The notes beneath the pieces are model-generated. The model did no database searches, was not told the DNA's origin, and was given only the letters and a program-made list of their open reading frames with translations. A stretch of 32,298 nt of DNA from assembly GCA_964577295.1 (NCBI GenBank), contig CAZNYN010000021.1, positions 1 through 32,298 on the forward strand, written 5' to 3'. A program made the position numbers and the translations under genes. Below are positions 24,231-32,291 of the stretch, piece after piece. The number at the start of each line of letters is the position of its first letter. The stretch's first letter is position 1. The DNA is from CAZNYN01 sp964577295. GTDB taxonomy: Bacteria > Synergistota > Synergistia > Synergistales > Synergistaceae.

Positions 24231-25307
24231 TCAGTTTAAGTAACGTTCAATATCTTTTACATCATAGGCGTATGCCAAAGCAGTCTGCCTGGAGATGAGA
24301 CCTTCCTTGTACATTCTCGCCAAGTCCTGATCCATAGTGTGCATTCCGAGAGCGGAACCTGTCTGTAAAGTGTTCTTTATCTGAGCGGTCTTTCCCTCTC
24401 TGATGTGATTTCTCACAGCATTATTCGCAATTAGAAATTCCGTGGCAACCATACGTCCTGCCATGGTATTGAGCGGCACAAGCTGCTGAGATAGAATCCC
24501 TATAAGAATTGACGAGAGCTGGATTCTGATTTGCTGCTGCTGGAACGGAGGGAACACGTCAATTATTCTGTCAACACTCTGAGGCGCATCCGGTGTGTGA
24601 AGAGTGGCGAGAACAAGATGTCCCGTCTCTGCCGCCGTTACTGCGGCTGCTATTGTCTCAAGATCTCTGAGCTCTCCTATCAAAATTACGTCGGGGTCCT
24701 GTCTCATAGCGCGTCTCAGCGCTTCCGAGAAACTCTTTGTGTCACTTCCGACCTCTCTTTGGTGAATGAGTGCCTGCGCGGAGTCATAGACATATTCTAT
24801 CGGGTCTTCTACTGTTATTATATGAACGGGGCGTGTCATATTTATCTCCTGAACAACGGCCGCGAGAGTTGTTGACTTGCCGGAGCCTGTAGGACCTGTG
24901 ACTATGAAGAGGCCATTAAACCTATTGGCCATATCCTTTACACCTTCGGGGAGGCAGAGCTGCTTTATCGTTCTTATATTAGGCGTGATAATACGCAGAG
25001 CAAGAGTGGGGTTTCCGCGTTCCAGAGAAAAGTTTGCACGAAAGCGCTGATTATCTTTCGCACCGTAGTTTATCGTAAAGCTGAAATCATATTCGTGCTC
25101 TTTTAGGAAAATTTCCTTCTGATCGGAATTCAAAAGCATATCAATGACCTTATTCATATCATTCTTGTCAAGGATTTCAGAGTCAAGACGTCTTGTCAAA
25201 GTCCCGTTTATTCTAAGAGCTGGGCGTGAGCCAACGCCTATATGAATGTCGCTGGCGGAGCTTTTTATACCATCAATAAGAATATCCTGAAAAATAAAAT
25301 TGCTCAT
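24231..25307 (-). CDS. pilT: Type IV pilus retraction ATPase PilT
   Basis: Cytoplasmic hexameric ATPase that powers pilus disassembly and twitching motility. The 358 residues include Walker A GPTGSGKST (about 137-145), the Asp box around ITVEDPIEY, Walker B with VILIGELRD, and the His box HLVLATLHT. The PilT-specific C-terminal motif reads AVRNHIREGKTAQI (AIRNLIRE in most). The ATG at 25307 has AGGAGG 6 bases upstream; an in-frame TTG at 25325 lies before it. It starts 10 bases after pilB. Its presence argues for a retractable type IVa pilus rather than a type II secretion system. Confidence 0.95.
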   Translation of the reverse strand: MSNFIFQDILIDGIKSSASDIHIGVGSRPALRINGTLTRRLDSEILDKNDMNKVIDMLLNSDQKEIFLKEHEYDFSFTINYGAKDNQRFRANFSLERGNPTLALRIITPNIRTIKQLCLPEGVKDMANRFNGLFIVTGPTGSGKSTTLAAVVQEINMTRPVHIITVEDPIEYVYDSAQALIHQREVGSDTKSFSEALRRAMRQDPDVILIGELRDLETIAAAVTAAETGHLVLATLHTPDAPQSVDRIIDVFPPFQQQQIRIQLSSILIGILSQQLVPLNTMAGRMVATEFLIANNAVRNHIREGKTAQIKNTLQTGSALGMHTMDQDLARMYKEGLISRQTALAYAYDVKDIERYLN

Positions 25308-25317
25308 TGAAATCCTC

Positions 25318-27027
25318 CTAGTCAATCATCGTACTGCAAAGCATTTCCTCTATACTGGTCACTCCTGCCAAGACTTTCCTCATGGCGGACTCTCTTAAAG
25401 TGCTCATGCCGTTTTTCCTTGCATAACTGCGTATTTCATGGTCCGGGGCAGAGTCATTTATCATGTCGCGCAGAGTGGAATCCATCATCATAAGTTCCGC
25501 AATAACGGTTCTGCCCGAATAGCCGGTAAAACGGCACGCTGCGCAGCCGCGCGGAGCATACACCTTCGTGTGAGGTGCTATTCCGGATTCTTTTGCGACA
25601 CTCTCGGGAACTTCGATTTCCTTTTTGCAGTTTGGACAGAGCTTGCGCACCAGTCTCTGTGCAATGACGCCCCTTATCGAAGAAGCGAGAAGGAAATTGG
25701 GAATCCCCATATCCACAAGCCTGTTTATAGCTGTGGGAGCGTCGTTTGTGTGCAGTGTGCTCAACACCAAATGTCCCGTCAGTGCGACGCGGACAGCCAG
25801 ATGAGCAGTCTCCGTGTCTCTTATTTCTCCTACCATCAGCTTATCGGGGTCCTGCCTGAGAATGGAACGGAGCGTACTTCCAAAGGTCAGCCCTATCTTC
25901 TCGTTTATCTGCACCTGCGTGATACCGGGCAGAGTAAACTCCACCGGGTCCTCTATCGTTATGATATTTACTCCGGGATTATTGATAATTTCAAGAAGCG
26001 AGTACAGAGTTGTAGACTTACCGCTTCCAGTAGGGCCTGTGACAAGGAATATGCCGTGCGAGGCAGCTATGGCCTTATTTATGGTATCGACCTGATCTGG
26101 TTCAAAACCAAGCTTTTCGATGCCGACATTTTCATTATTCTGATCCAGCAGACGAAGGACAGCCTTTTCACCAAACATTGAAGGTAATGTGGAAACGCGC
26201 AGATCTATGCGTTTCTCTCCAACCTTGATAAGTATTCTTCCGTCCTGCGGGCGTCTTTTCTCCGCTATATCCATTCCTGCAAGGATTTTGATTCTGGCTA
26301 TGAGAGGAAGCTGGAGATTTGTTGGAACTTCAAAACTGCTGAAGAGAGTTCCGTCGATGCGAAGCCGCACCTTTGTGCTTGTCTCCGACGGCTCTATATG
26401 AATGTCGGAGGCTTTTTCACGCACACCCTGTTCAAGAATGTTATTGACCAGTCTGACGACAGGCGCATCGTCCGTGCTTATCGCGGAAACATCCTGAGCG
26501 GAAGAGGATGTTATAGTAACTACATCCGCTCCGAGAGAACTTTCATGCTTTAGTATGTCTGCCATGGCCTCGTGAACACTGGTCTGGACTTTGTAATAGC
26601 CGGAAAGCGCCTTGTTGATGTCTGAGGCTGTTGCCACCATTATGCTGACATCTCTGTTAGTCAGCATTCGTATCTCGTCAACTGCGAGAGCGTCCATGGG
26701 GTCAGACATTGCCACTGTTATTTTTTGAATACCGTCGATGCTTACCGGTATAACATTGAGACGCACCGCCACATTTTCCGGTATCAAAGCAAGAGCGCCC
26801 TGAGACGGGCGGGTCTGCACAAGAGATACAAACGGAAGCTCCAACTGTTCGCACAGAGCCTCGGCTAAGTGAAGCTCGGTCAGATAGCCGTTCTTTATCA
26901 GGACTTCACCGAGCCTCATTTGAGAAACTTTCTGCTCTCCCAGTGCGGCTTCCAGGTTCATCTTAGTTATTGCTCCGGCATTTACCAAAAGCTCGCCCAG
27001 GCGCATTACTTTTATAGATTTAGCCAT
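25318..27027 (-). CDS. pilB: Type IV pilus extension ATPase PilB with MshEN domain
   Basis: Powers pilus polymerisation. The 569 residues start with two tandem 24-residue MshEN motifs (9-32 and 38-61) separated by five residues; each matches RLGxx[LVI][LVI]xxGxx[ST]xxx[LVI]xxx[LVI]xxQ at every position. This domain binds cyclic-di-GMP in MshE and related ATPases. The ATPase part has Walker A GPTGSGKST (about 330-338), IEDPVEF, Walker B with VGEIRDTET, HLVLSTLHT, and a tetracysteine zinc site (CPNC and CAAC, about 465-505) typical of PilB/GspE. The ATG has TAGGAGG 8 bases upstream. It lies between pilQ and pilT. Confidence 0.95.
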   Translation of the reverse strand: MAKSIKVMRLGELLVNAGAITKMNLEAALGEQKVSQMRLGEVLIKNGYLTELHLAEALCEQLELPFVSLVQTRPSQGALALIPENVAVRLNVIPVSIDGIQKITVAMSDPMDALAVDEIRMLTNRDVSIMVATASDINKALSGYYKVQTSVHEAMADILKHESSLGADVVTITSSSAQDVSAISTDDAPVVRLVNNILEQGVREKASDIHIEPSETSTKVRLRIDGTLFSSFEVPTNLQLPLIARIKILAGMDIAEKRRPQDGRILIKVGEKRIDLRVSTLPSMFGEKAVLRLLDQNNENVGIEKLGFEPDQVDTINKAIAASHGIFLVTGPTGSGKSTTLYSLLEIINNPGVNIITIEDPVEFTLPGITQVQINEKIGLTFGSTLRSILRQDPDKLMVGEIRDTETAHLAVRVALTGHLVLSTLHTNDAPTAINRLVDMGIPNFLLASSIRGVIAQRLVRKLCPNCKKEIEVPESVAKESGIAPHTKVYAPRGCAACRFTGYSGRTVIAELMMMDSTLRDMINDSAPDHEIRSYARKNGMSTLRESAMRKVLAGVTSIEEMLCSTMID

Positions 27028-27068
27028 ATGACATACCTCCTATCGGCATGCGGGGAAACAGTACAGCT

Positions 27069-28928
27069 CTATTGTGAGAGGCTCTTCACCGGCATTTTGT
27101 AAACTTCCGCCGCGCTTGTCGGAACATCCAAAATATAGGGAACTACTATAAAAGCAAGCTCGGACTTTATGTGCTTATCGTTTCTGGTCTTAAATAGTTC
27201 GCCTATAATCGGTATATAGCTTATTATAGGAACTCTCGTGACACCCTTTGTCTTTGACTCCTGATAAAGTCCGCCTATGACAAAAAGCTCTCCGTTTCTG
27301 ACTCTTATCTGAGTATCTATTTCGCGCTTTGTCGTCTCCGGAACTTCCGAAACGCCGCTCTTTCTGAAATCAACAATTTCTCCGGTAGATATCTTGAGTT
27401 TAAGAGATACAAAACCGTCTCTTCCTATTGATGGCGTGATATCGAGCGTCGGCCCTGTTTCCTGTTCGGTAAATTCCGGATTTCCGCTCTCGTCTAGACC
27501 CGACTGGTAGAGATAGTTGTGGGTGAGCTTTATGGAAGCCTTTTGACCGTCGAGCGCTACAACGGAGGGATTTGCCAGAATCTTTCCCTTATTGTCCGAC
27601 TCCATGGCGCGAAGCCCCGCGTCAAGCATCTTCATAGATGAATCCACTATATTTACAGGTATTGTGGACTCCGTTGTTCCTACTATGGGAAGAGTTCCTG
27701 GTGTGCCGGTTGCAGACGGATTGACATTAGGAGTAATAAGCCCGTTGCCGTATGTATATTCGCTTGAAAGCCCCGAAGAACCGTAACTGAAAATCCATCC
27801 TCTGTAGACGGAGGAAATCATTGTCTCTATTTCCTGCTTTGCATTATCGTTTATTTCGATAAGGCGAGCCTGAAGCATTACCTGCTTTCCGGGGTGGTCT
27901 ATCCTGTTCATCAGAGCCTCTATCTCGATATGCTGTTCCGGTGTAGCAGTCACATACAAGGTGCGAAGTCTTTCGTCCGCCACCGGAGCTTTTGCCAAAG
28001 GGACAACCCCCATTATAATCGCGGGCAGTTTTGACATCTCTCCATAAGCGACCTTATATTCTCTTGTCTGATTCCTGCCCAGAGTTTTGCCTATACTGTC
28101 GGAAGTTCCCACGACGAGTGTCTTTCCCATAAGGGCATAAGTGAGGTCGTTCATTCTGAGCATATATGCGAATACTTCGCTGAACTTCGCATTTTTAAAT
28201 GAAAAAGTCATAGTATTATCCGGCACGGATGGATCGATAATCAAATTGAGATTTCTCAAATTTGCCAAAAGCCGCAGAACATCTTTGACGGATACATCTC
28301 TCAATTCGAGAGTAACGGGTGTGTACATCCCCAGAGGATCTCCCGGCTGCATTACGCGCGGCGCAGGCGCCTTGGGCGGTACAATTCCGCTATCGGACTG
28401 AAGCTGAAGCGTTATGACATCGGAACCGGACATGCCGCTCACAGTTTTTATGTTAAGAGGTTTTTCAGCGGTAATGCACATTTTTATGCCGCCCACATCC
28501 GTAGACGTTACTTCTATCCTCTGAAAGAGCGGAAAATCATACTTCTGACTCCAATTATCGCTCTTCTTTCTGTCAATTTTGAGTATATCCCATCCGTACT
28601 CATCCCACCATGCCTGCTTATCCGTATCTCTGGGAAATCTGATATCGGGCCACTCAAGGACAAGGGCATATTTGGGGTCTGAGACAGCGTAAGGGAGGGT
28701 CAGTTTTGTGCCTCGGAATTCGACAATCATAGTGTCGCTGCCTATTTGCCTTACCTTAAGCCCTTCTATCACCGACACAGTATCCTTTGATGTCAGTTTT
28801 CCGGCATCGGTTGTGACGGCATAGGATGATAGCGGACTTAAAACTGCCAGAAACGCCGCAATAAGCGAAAACGCTGTCAGGCGCAAAACAGAAGTTAAAA
28901 TTCCGTGCGATAATTTTTCATTAACCAT
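27069..28928 (-). CDS. pilQ: Type IV pilus secretin PilQ
   Basis: Outer-membrane ring through which the pilus exits. The 619-residue protein has a signal peptide (1-37, cleavage likely after SSYA), a beta-rich AMIN-like region (about 55-175), an STN/N0-like domain (VTLELRDVSVKDVLRLL onward, about 205-275), an N1 domain with VTATPEQHIEIEALM and a C-terminal secretin domain with GPTLDITPSIG, then VRNGELFVIGGL, IPIIGELF and LAFIVVPYIL. The ATG has AAAGGGG 10 bases upstream and overlaps the PilP-like gene by 34 bases. Secretin presence shows a diderm envelope. Confidence 0.94.
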   Translation of the reverse strand: MVNEKLSHGILTSVLRLTAFSLIAAFLAVLSPLSSYAVTTDAGKLTSKDTVSVIEGLKVRQIGSDTMIVEFRGTKLTLPYAVSDPKYALVLEWPDIRFPRDTDKQAWWDEYGWDILKIDRKKSDNWSQKYDFPLFQRIEVTSTDVGGIKMCITAEKPLNIKTVSGMSGSDVITLQLQSDSGIVPPKAPAPRVMQPGDPLGMYTPVTLELRDVSVKDVLRLLANLRNLNLIIDPSVPDNTMTFSFKNAKFSEVFAYMLRMNDLTYALMGKTLVVGTSDSIGKTLGRNQTREYKVAYGEMSKLPAIIMGVVPLAKAPVADERLRTLYVTATPEQHIEIEALMNRIDHPGKQVMLQARLIEINDNAKQEIETMISSVYRGWIFSYGSSGLSSEYTYGNGLITPNVNPSATGTPGTLPIVGTTESTIPVNIVDSSMKMLDAGLRAMESDNKGKILANPSVVALDGQKASIKLTHNYLYQSGLDESGNPEFTEQETGPTLDITPSIGRDGFVSLKLKISTGEIVDFRKSGVSEVPETTKREIDTQIRVRNGELFVIGGLYQESKTKGVTRVPIISYIPIIGELFKTRNDKHIKSELAFIVVPYILDVPTSAAEVYKMPVKSLSQ

Positions 28929-29488
28929 GTCCAGTCTACCCCTTTAGAATCGATTCCTGTAACTTTTCCCTTTCCGTTTCCGAAAATAGAGTCAACTCTC
29001 ATTATCTGCCCCGGCTCTTCTCCGTCTATATCCAGAGTTACGGCTCTGCCGGTATCCATTATCACCAATGCTTTGATCGATATTGAAGGAGGCATATCAG
29101 GCACTGCCACTTCCGCCGCGGATATTGCGGGCAGAGGGTCCAACGGGGATTTCCCTACAGCTTCCGCAAGCGACAATAGCTGCTGCGAATCCATGCTGTA
29201 CTTAGTATAGCATTCCATTTTTGTATTAATCTCTTCCGCTTTGCTCTGCACTTCCGCATTTGCCCCTTCGGAACCGCTTGTCATATTTATATCGCTTAAA
29301 TCGCCCGATGATCTATTGAGAGCGACATAATTCCACATACTGAAAACAGATGCGGATATAAAAAAGAGTGCGGAGAGAGCAAATATTGCGAGCTTCTTTT
29401 TCTCCTCGGGAGATGTTGGCATATTAAACATAGGCTGAGCGGGCGAGGAAAGTTTCAAGTTTGAGAAAAAATCTTTGACTGACGTCAT
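28895..29488 (-). CDS. PilP-like pilus assembly protein
   Basis: The position between pilO and pilQ and the layout suggest a PilP counterpart that links the PilN/O complex to the secretin. The 197 residues have a cytoplasmic N-terminus (1-33), one membrane helix (LAIFALSALFFISASVFS, about 33-50), a helical linker and a small beta C-terminal domain (about 130-190, ISIKALVIMDTGRAVTLDID). Classical PilP is a lipoprotein; no lipobox Cys is present here and the anchor is a transmembrane helix, so identity rests on context. The ATG overlaps pilO by four bases with GGGAG upstream. Confidence 0.72.
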   Translation of the reverse strand: MTSVKDFFSNLKLSSPAQPMFNMPTSPEEKKKLAIFALSALFFISASVFSMWNYVALNRSSGDLSDINMTSGSEGANAEVQSKAEEINTKMECYTKYSMDSQQLLSLAEAVGKSPLDPLPAISAAEVAVPDMPPSISIKALVIMDTGRAVTLDIDGEEPGQIMRVDSIFGNGKGKVTGIDSKGVDWTWLMKNYRTEF

Positions 29489-30054
29489 TGTGAAACACTC
29501 CCATCTCCTTTTGGTGCTTCGCCGTTAGTCTGAGAAGCATTTTCGGGTTTAAGAGAGACAGCCACGGTAAGAGAATAGGAAGTTCTACCGTCCGCTGCGG
29601 CGGATAGATTAAGCTCCGTTACCTTCTGCATTTTCCCATCGCTTCTCAGCGCTTCGAGGATATTCAGTATCACAAAATAGTCATTGCTCCCCGATATATT
29701 GAAGCATACAGAGCCTTCGATGTCCGGAGCTTTAACCACTCTCGCGTCTTTGATGCCCAATGATGTAAGCAAATCCAGAAGATAAGAGTACACCTTAGTC
29801 GGAGATTCCATCTGCTCTATGGCGATATTTGTGTCAAGCTTGACATTGGACTTGTAATACGCCATTGCTTCCGACTTTCTGGATAAACTTGTCTGCATGG
29901 CTGTATTCTCGGTACGTTTTGCCCGAACTTCGGACTCGGCGGACGATATAAGCCTCAGCACCATTGACTCTGCGAGGATAAGCAGAAGAACAGCCGCAAC
30001 AAGCAGGAGAATAAATTTTTTATTCCGAAAATCGTGGTTGAAATTAATATCCAT
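29485..30054 (-). CDS. pilO: PilO-like pilus alignment protein
   Basis: Inner-membrane partner of PilN. The 189-residue protein has one N-terminal membrane helix (FILLLVAAVLLLILAESMVL, about 14-33), a coiled-coil segment (about 35-75) and a ferredoxin-like periplasmic domain (about 80-170) typical of PilO/GspM-type proteins. The last 20 residues are polar and probably disordered. Start could be the ATG at 30054 (TGATG overlap with pilN, GGGGGA 9 bases upstream) or a GTG at 30057. The assignment depends on gene order as well as fold pattern. Confidence 0.82.
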   Translation of the reverse strand: MDINFNHDFRNKKFILLLVAAVLLLILAESMVLRLISSAESEVRAKRTENTAMQTSLSRKSEAMAYYKSNVKLDTNIAIEQMESPTKVYSYLLDLLTSLGIKDARVVKAPDIEGSVCFNISGSNDYFVILNILEALRSDGKMQKVTELNLSAAADGRTSYSLTVAVSLKPENASQTNGEAPKGDGSVSQ

Positions 30055-30686
30055 CACTCTGTATCCCCCGATTTAATACCGTTCTGCGGGACTGTATCGG
30101 CACTGCCGACATCGGAATATCTGTCTTTGATTATATCGGAAAGTGAGCGCAGCATAAAATTAAAGGAAAAACTTCTGACACCTATACCCTTTTCGTCAAG
30201 AGGCTTAATGGACGGAAGCTCGGAAGTTAGGACAAACGGCGAATTATTAAGCCTGTCCACAAAAAGCAGAATCAACTCCTCCGTCATTCCCGTACCGGTA
30301 AGGGATACGGACTCAGGCGTCATCTTTATACTGTCAAGTGTAACACCCTCCGGAAGAAGCCCCGTCAGAGCAGTCAAGAACTCTATTGACGGCGTGTCAG
30401 AAAGCACATAGTCGAGCTTTGACACAAAACTGTCATTTTTTGATGTCAAAACCTTAAATTCGGCATCCATTACAGAAATCTTATCCATAGCGGAATCGAC
30501 GGCGAAAGATAAATCATTCCGTTCCGCTGTGATCGTGTGAAGCTTCCATGCGCCGAACGCCAGAACCGCAAAAGAAGTGAGGAAAAAGAAAGCAATGGAC
30601 GTGAATAGGACTATATGCTTATAGTCCTTGTCCTTATCGACAGATGTCACTCTTCCGGGAATACGTAAGTCTATTTTTACAACCAT
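30054..30686 (-). CDS. pilN: PilN-like pilus alignment protein
   Basis: Bitopic inner-membrane protein whose short N-terminus docks onto PilM. The 210 residues start VVKIDLRIPGR, reminiscent of the INLLP-type motif of PilN, followed by a membrane helix at about 25-47, a coiled coil (50-90) and a PilN/GspL-like domain with FLTALTGLLPEGVTLDSI (103-120), a family hallmark. The ATG has GAGG 7 bases upstream and follows the pilM stop by 4 bases. It overlaps pilO by one to four bases. Confidence 0.87.
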   Translation of the reverse strand: MVVKIDLRIPGRVTSVDKDKDYKHIVLFTSIAFFFLTSFAVLAFGAWKLHTITAERNDLSFAVDSAMDKISVMDAEFKVLTSKNDSFVSKLDYVLSDTPSIEFLTALTGLLPEGVTLDSIKMTPESVSLTGTGMTEELILLFVDRLNNSPFVLTSELPSIKPLDEKGIGVRSFSFNFMLRSLSDIIKDRYSDVGSADTVPQNGIKSGDTE

Positions 30687-30690
30687 AACT

Positions 30691-31635
30691 CTACCTCATC
30701 GCCAATCCGAGGGCTACGTCCCAATTTCCCGTAGTGTCGCTAAAATCGACGCCCTGAAGAGTAAAACAATTAATCTGAGATATATTGCCTATGGAGACAG
30801 AATCCTTAAGAAGCTCCAGCAGCTCATCCGTGACACCTGGGCCGTGAAGAAAAACAGACTCCGGTTCAAAGCCTCTTATCTGTGATAGTGCAAACTGCAA
30901 AGAAGAGCGCATCTCCTTTACAAAAGCCACGGATTGATCCGTAAGCTCATCGGAGTGCAAAGCCAGCGACTCGTCAAACCCCATGGACATACTGCGGTAA
31001 AAAACCCCGTTCCCCTTCCAGGAGAGAGTGAGAACGGAACGTTTCCTGCCGGCATAAAGATGCACTGCCGCATCACACAGAGCAACACTCGGTGTGGCAC
31101 AGCGTTCAAGAGCTATCTGGGCAGGCTCTATGGCGGAAAGTATAATGCCGTTATCGGACGCGGCATTCATAATTGTATCGATGATAGTGAGCCTTGCGGC
31201 CGCGGCTATAAAGCGCTTCTCCGACATTTTGTTCGGCAGAGGGTAATCTATCTCCGCAAGGTCAAATACTCCCTCTTCCAATGGGAAAGGGAAATAATTT
31301 TCAAATTCATAGCGAAAGGCAAGTTTTGCCTCCTGGAGGGACATGCCCGGCATATTAACTATACGAATCAAAGAATCAGTTGTGGAGAGAGAGACAGCCA
31401 CAGGCACAGTGATATCCGCCGCAGATGATGCTAAATCCTTGAATACAGCGCCGATATTCTGCTTTGAAGCAACAGATGCGTCAAGGTAAGAAGATGCGTC
31501 ATTTGTGATAGTGCCTGCGACACTGTCCGTAGTGGTATAGCCGGACGCAGATTTTTCCATGGCAAGATAGCGGTATGAACCGCTGTCAATAAACAACCCC
31601 GCTTTTACTTTCTTCTTCTTTGAGAAGAGTCCCAT
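30691..31635 (-). CDS. pilM: PilM-like actin-fold pilus assembly protein
   Basis: Cytoplasmic actin/FtsA-like protein that binds the PilN N-terminus. The 314-residue protein has a basic start (MGLFSKKKKVK), a phosphate-1-like strand turn (GLFIDSGSYRYLAME), MPGMSLQEAKLAFRYEFENYFPFPLEE, which is the PilM hallmark (bulky IPYPLEE-like loop), and a C-terminal FLHGPGVTDELLELL plus NWDVALGLAMR, matching the ends of PilM proteins. The ATG has AAGGGG 7 bases upstream. It is the first gene after a 194-base gap with a probable terminator and promoter, so it likely heads the operon. Confidence 0.88.
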   Translation of the reverse strand: MGLFSKKKKVKAGLFIDSGSYRYLAMEKSASGYTTTDSVAGTITNDASSYLDASVASKQNIGAVFKDLASSAADITVPVAVSLSTTDSLIRIVNMPGMSLQEAKLAFRYEFENYFPFPLEEGVFDLAEIDYPLPNKMSEKRFIAAAARLTIIDTIMNAASDNGIILSAIEPAQIALERCATPSVALCDAAVHLYAGRKRSVLTLSWKGNGVFYRSMSMGFDESLALHSDELTDQSVAFVKEMRSSLQFALSQIRGFEPESVFLHGPGVTDELLELLKDSVSIGNISQINCFTLQGVDFSDTTGNWDVALGLAMR

Positions 31636-31685
31636 TAAAGTTCCCCTTTAGCGATCCGGATTGGAGCAAGTGCTCGGACCATAAG

Positions 31686-31731
31686 CAACTGCATTGATTT
31701 TAGATGTCAAGATTATACATCAGAGCAGTTG
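31686..31731 (-). promoter_or_regulatory. Candidate pilM operon promoter inside a nested dyad
   Basis: The minus strand reads TATAAT (perfect -10) at 31712-31717, with only a weak -35 (TGCACT, 17 bases upstream). It lies in the spacer of an inner inverted repeat GATGT/ACATC (31703-31707, 31717-31721), itself inside an outer one CAACTGC/GCAGTTG (31686-31692, 31725-31731). The start point would leave a leader of about 70 bases. The nested dyad could be an operator or RNA structure; neither is shown. Confidence 0.4.
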
Positions 31732-31751
31732 ATAGTGCATATAACTCATCC

Positions 31752-31774
31752 AAAAAACCGCTGATTAAATGCGG
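31752..31774 (-). terminator. Probable terminator after the pilin gene
   Basis: On the minus strand a CCGC/GCGG stem (also the end of the larger element copy B) is followed by six U residues (GCGGTTTTTTGG), about 55 bases past the pilin stop. This is the best rho-independent terminator in the window and would separate abundant pilin mRNA from the pilM operon. Confidence 0.6.
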
Positions 31775-31805
31775 CGCTGTCATGCAATAATTGATTCAAT
31801 CAGTG
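31758..31805 (-). repeat. Inverted-repeat element copy B
   Basis: CCGCTGATTAAATGCGG (31758-31774) matches copy A (CCGCTGATTAGATGCG) at 15 of 16 bases. The other arm ATTCAATCAGTG (31794-31805) pairs with CGCTGATTAAAT with two mismatches, as in copy A. The interiors differ. Small non-coding element of unknown family. Confidence 0.55.
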
Positions 31806-31822
31806 ATTATTAATCACTGATT
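31798..31822. repeat. 25-base near-perfect palindrome
   Basis: AATCAGTGATTA, one central T, then TAATCACTGATT: 12-bp perfect arms starting 8 bases after the pilin stop codon. It overlaps copy B. It may add to transcription stop or protect the pilin mRNA 3' end, or be a protein-binding site. Confidence 0.65.
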
Positions 31823-31829
31823 AAAATTT

Positions 31830-32291
31830 CTACTTCTTTATATCCATCGCGACATCGAAGTCATTTCCGCTTCCTGTTACCCAAATAGGAGAGCCGTCCT
31901 GCTCCGCCATTTGCTTCAGCACTTTTCCTGCGCCTGTTGTGTCCGTAAAGGACGGTTCTGCGTGAGTTCCGTCGCACCCCACGTAAATTTTGTCGGTAAT
32001 GTTAACATAGTAACCGTTTGGTACTGTATCAAGATATTTATCCAAAGAAGAAGGAGTATCGCGCCTGAGGTTAATTGACGGATTTTCGGCATCAACAGGC
32101 CATTGTCCGTTGTCCGCATAGTACATGAGCACAGCGGATTTTATCGTGCGCAGATTGTTTACGACCTTCATAGCCTCTGCCTTGTCCGTTGCCGAACCTG
32201 TCGAGAGCATCATCATACCGGCCAGTATGCCTATTATGATAATAACGATAAGAAGCTCAACGAGTGTAAAAGCCTTGTTTTTCCTTTTCAT
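31830..32291 (-). CDS. Type IV prepilin (major pilin/GspG-like)
   Basis: The 153-residue protein has a classical class III signal: leader MKRKNKA then FTLVELLIVIIIIGILAGMM with Glu at mature position 5. The residue before the cleavage site is Ala rather than the usual Gly. The region after the helix (KAEAMKVVNNLRTIKSAVLMYYADNGQWP) resembles GspG/PilE-type pilins, which pack a helix onto a beta sheet. There is one Cys (in YVGCDGT), so no internal disulfide. The start has only seven bases upstream in the window, so its SD cannot be judged. With pilM to pilT beyond, it is likely the main pilus subunit; a secretion pseudopilin is the alternative. Confidence 0.9.
   Translation of the reverse strand: MKRKNKAFTLVELLIVIIIIGILAGMMMLSTGSATDKAEAMKVVNNLRTIKSAVLMYYADNGQWPVDAENPSINLRRDTPSSLDKYLDTVPNGYYVNITDKIYVGCDGTHAEPSFTDTTGAGKVLKQMAEQDGSPIWVTGSGNDFDVAMDIKK

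Noticed and set aside
31636..31711. c-di-GMP riboswitch in the pilM leader
   Set aside because: The leader is about 70 bases and lacks the conserved GEMM core; only a short GAGC/GCTC hairpin is visible.
31716..31732. TTGACA-like hexamer near 31703 as the main pilM -35
   Set aside because: TTGACA lies just after the TATAAT on the coding strand, and 17-18 bases further only GCTTAT is found, a poor -10. The upstream TATAAT is the better candidate, though both could act.
22445..32291. Type II secretion system instead of type IV pilus
   Set aside because: A PilT retraction ATPase and a PilM-type separate actin-fold protein with PilN are present, which fit type IVa pili; no gspC, gspF or gspL fusion was seen.
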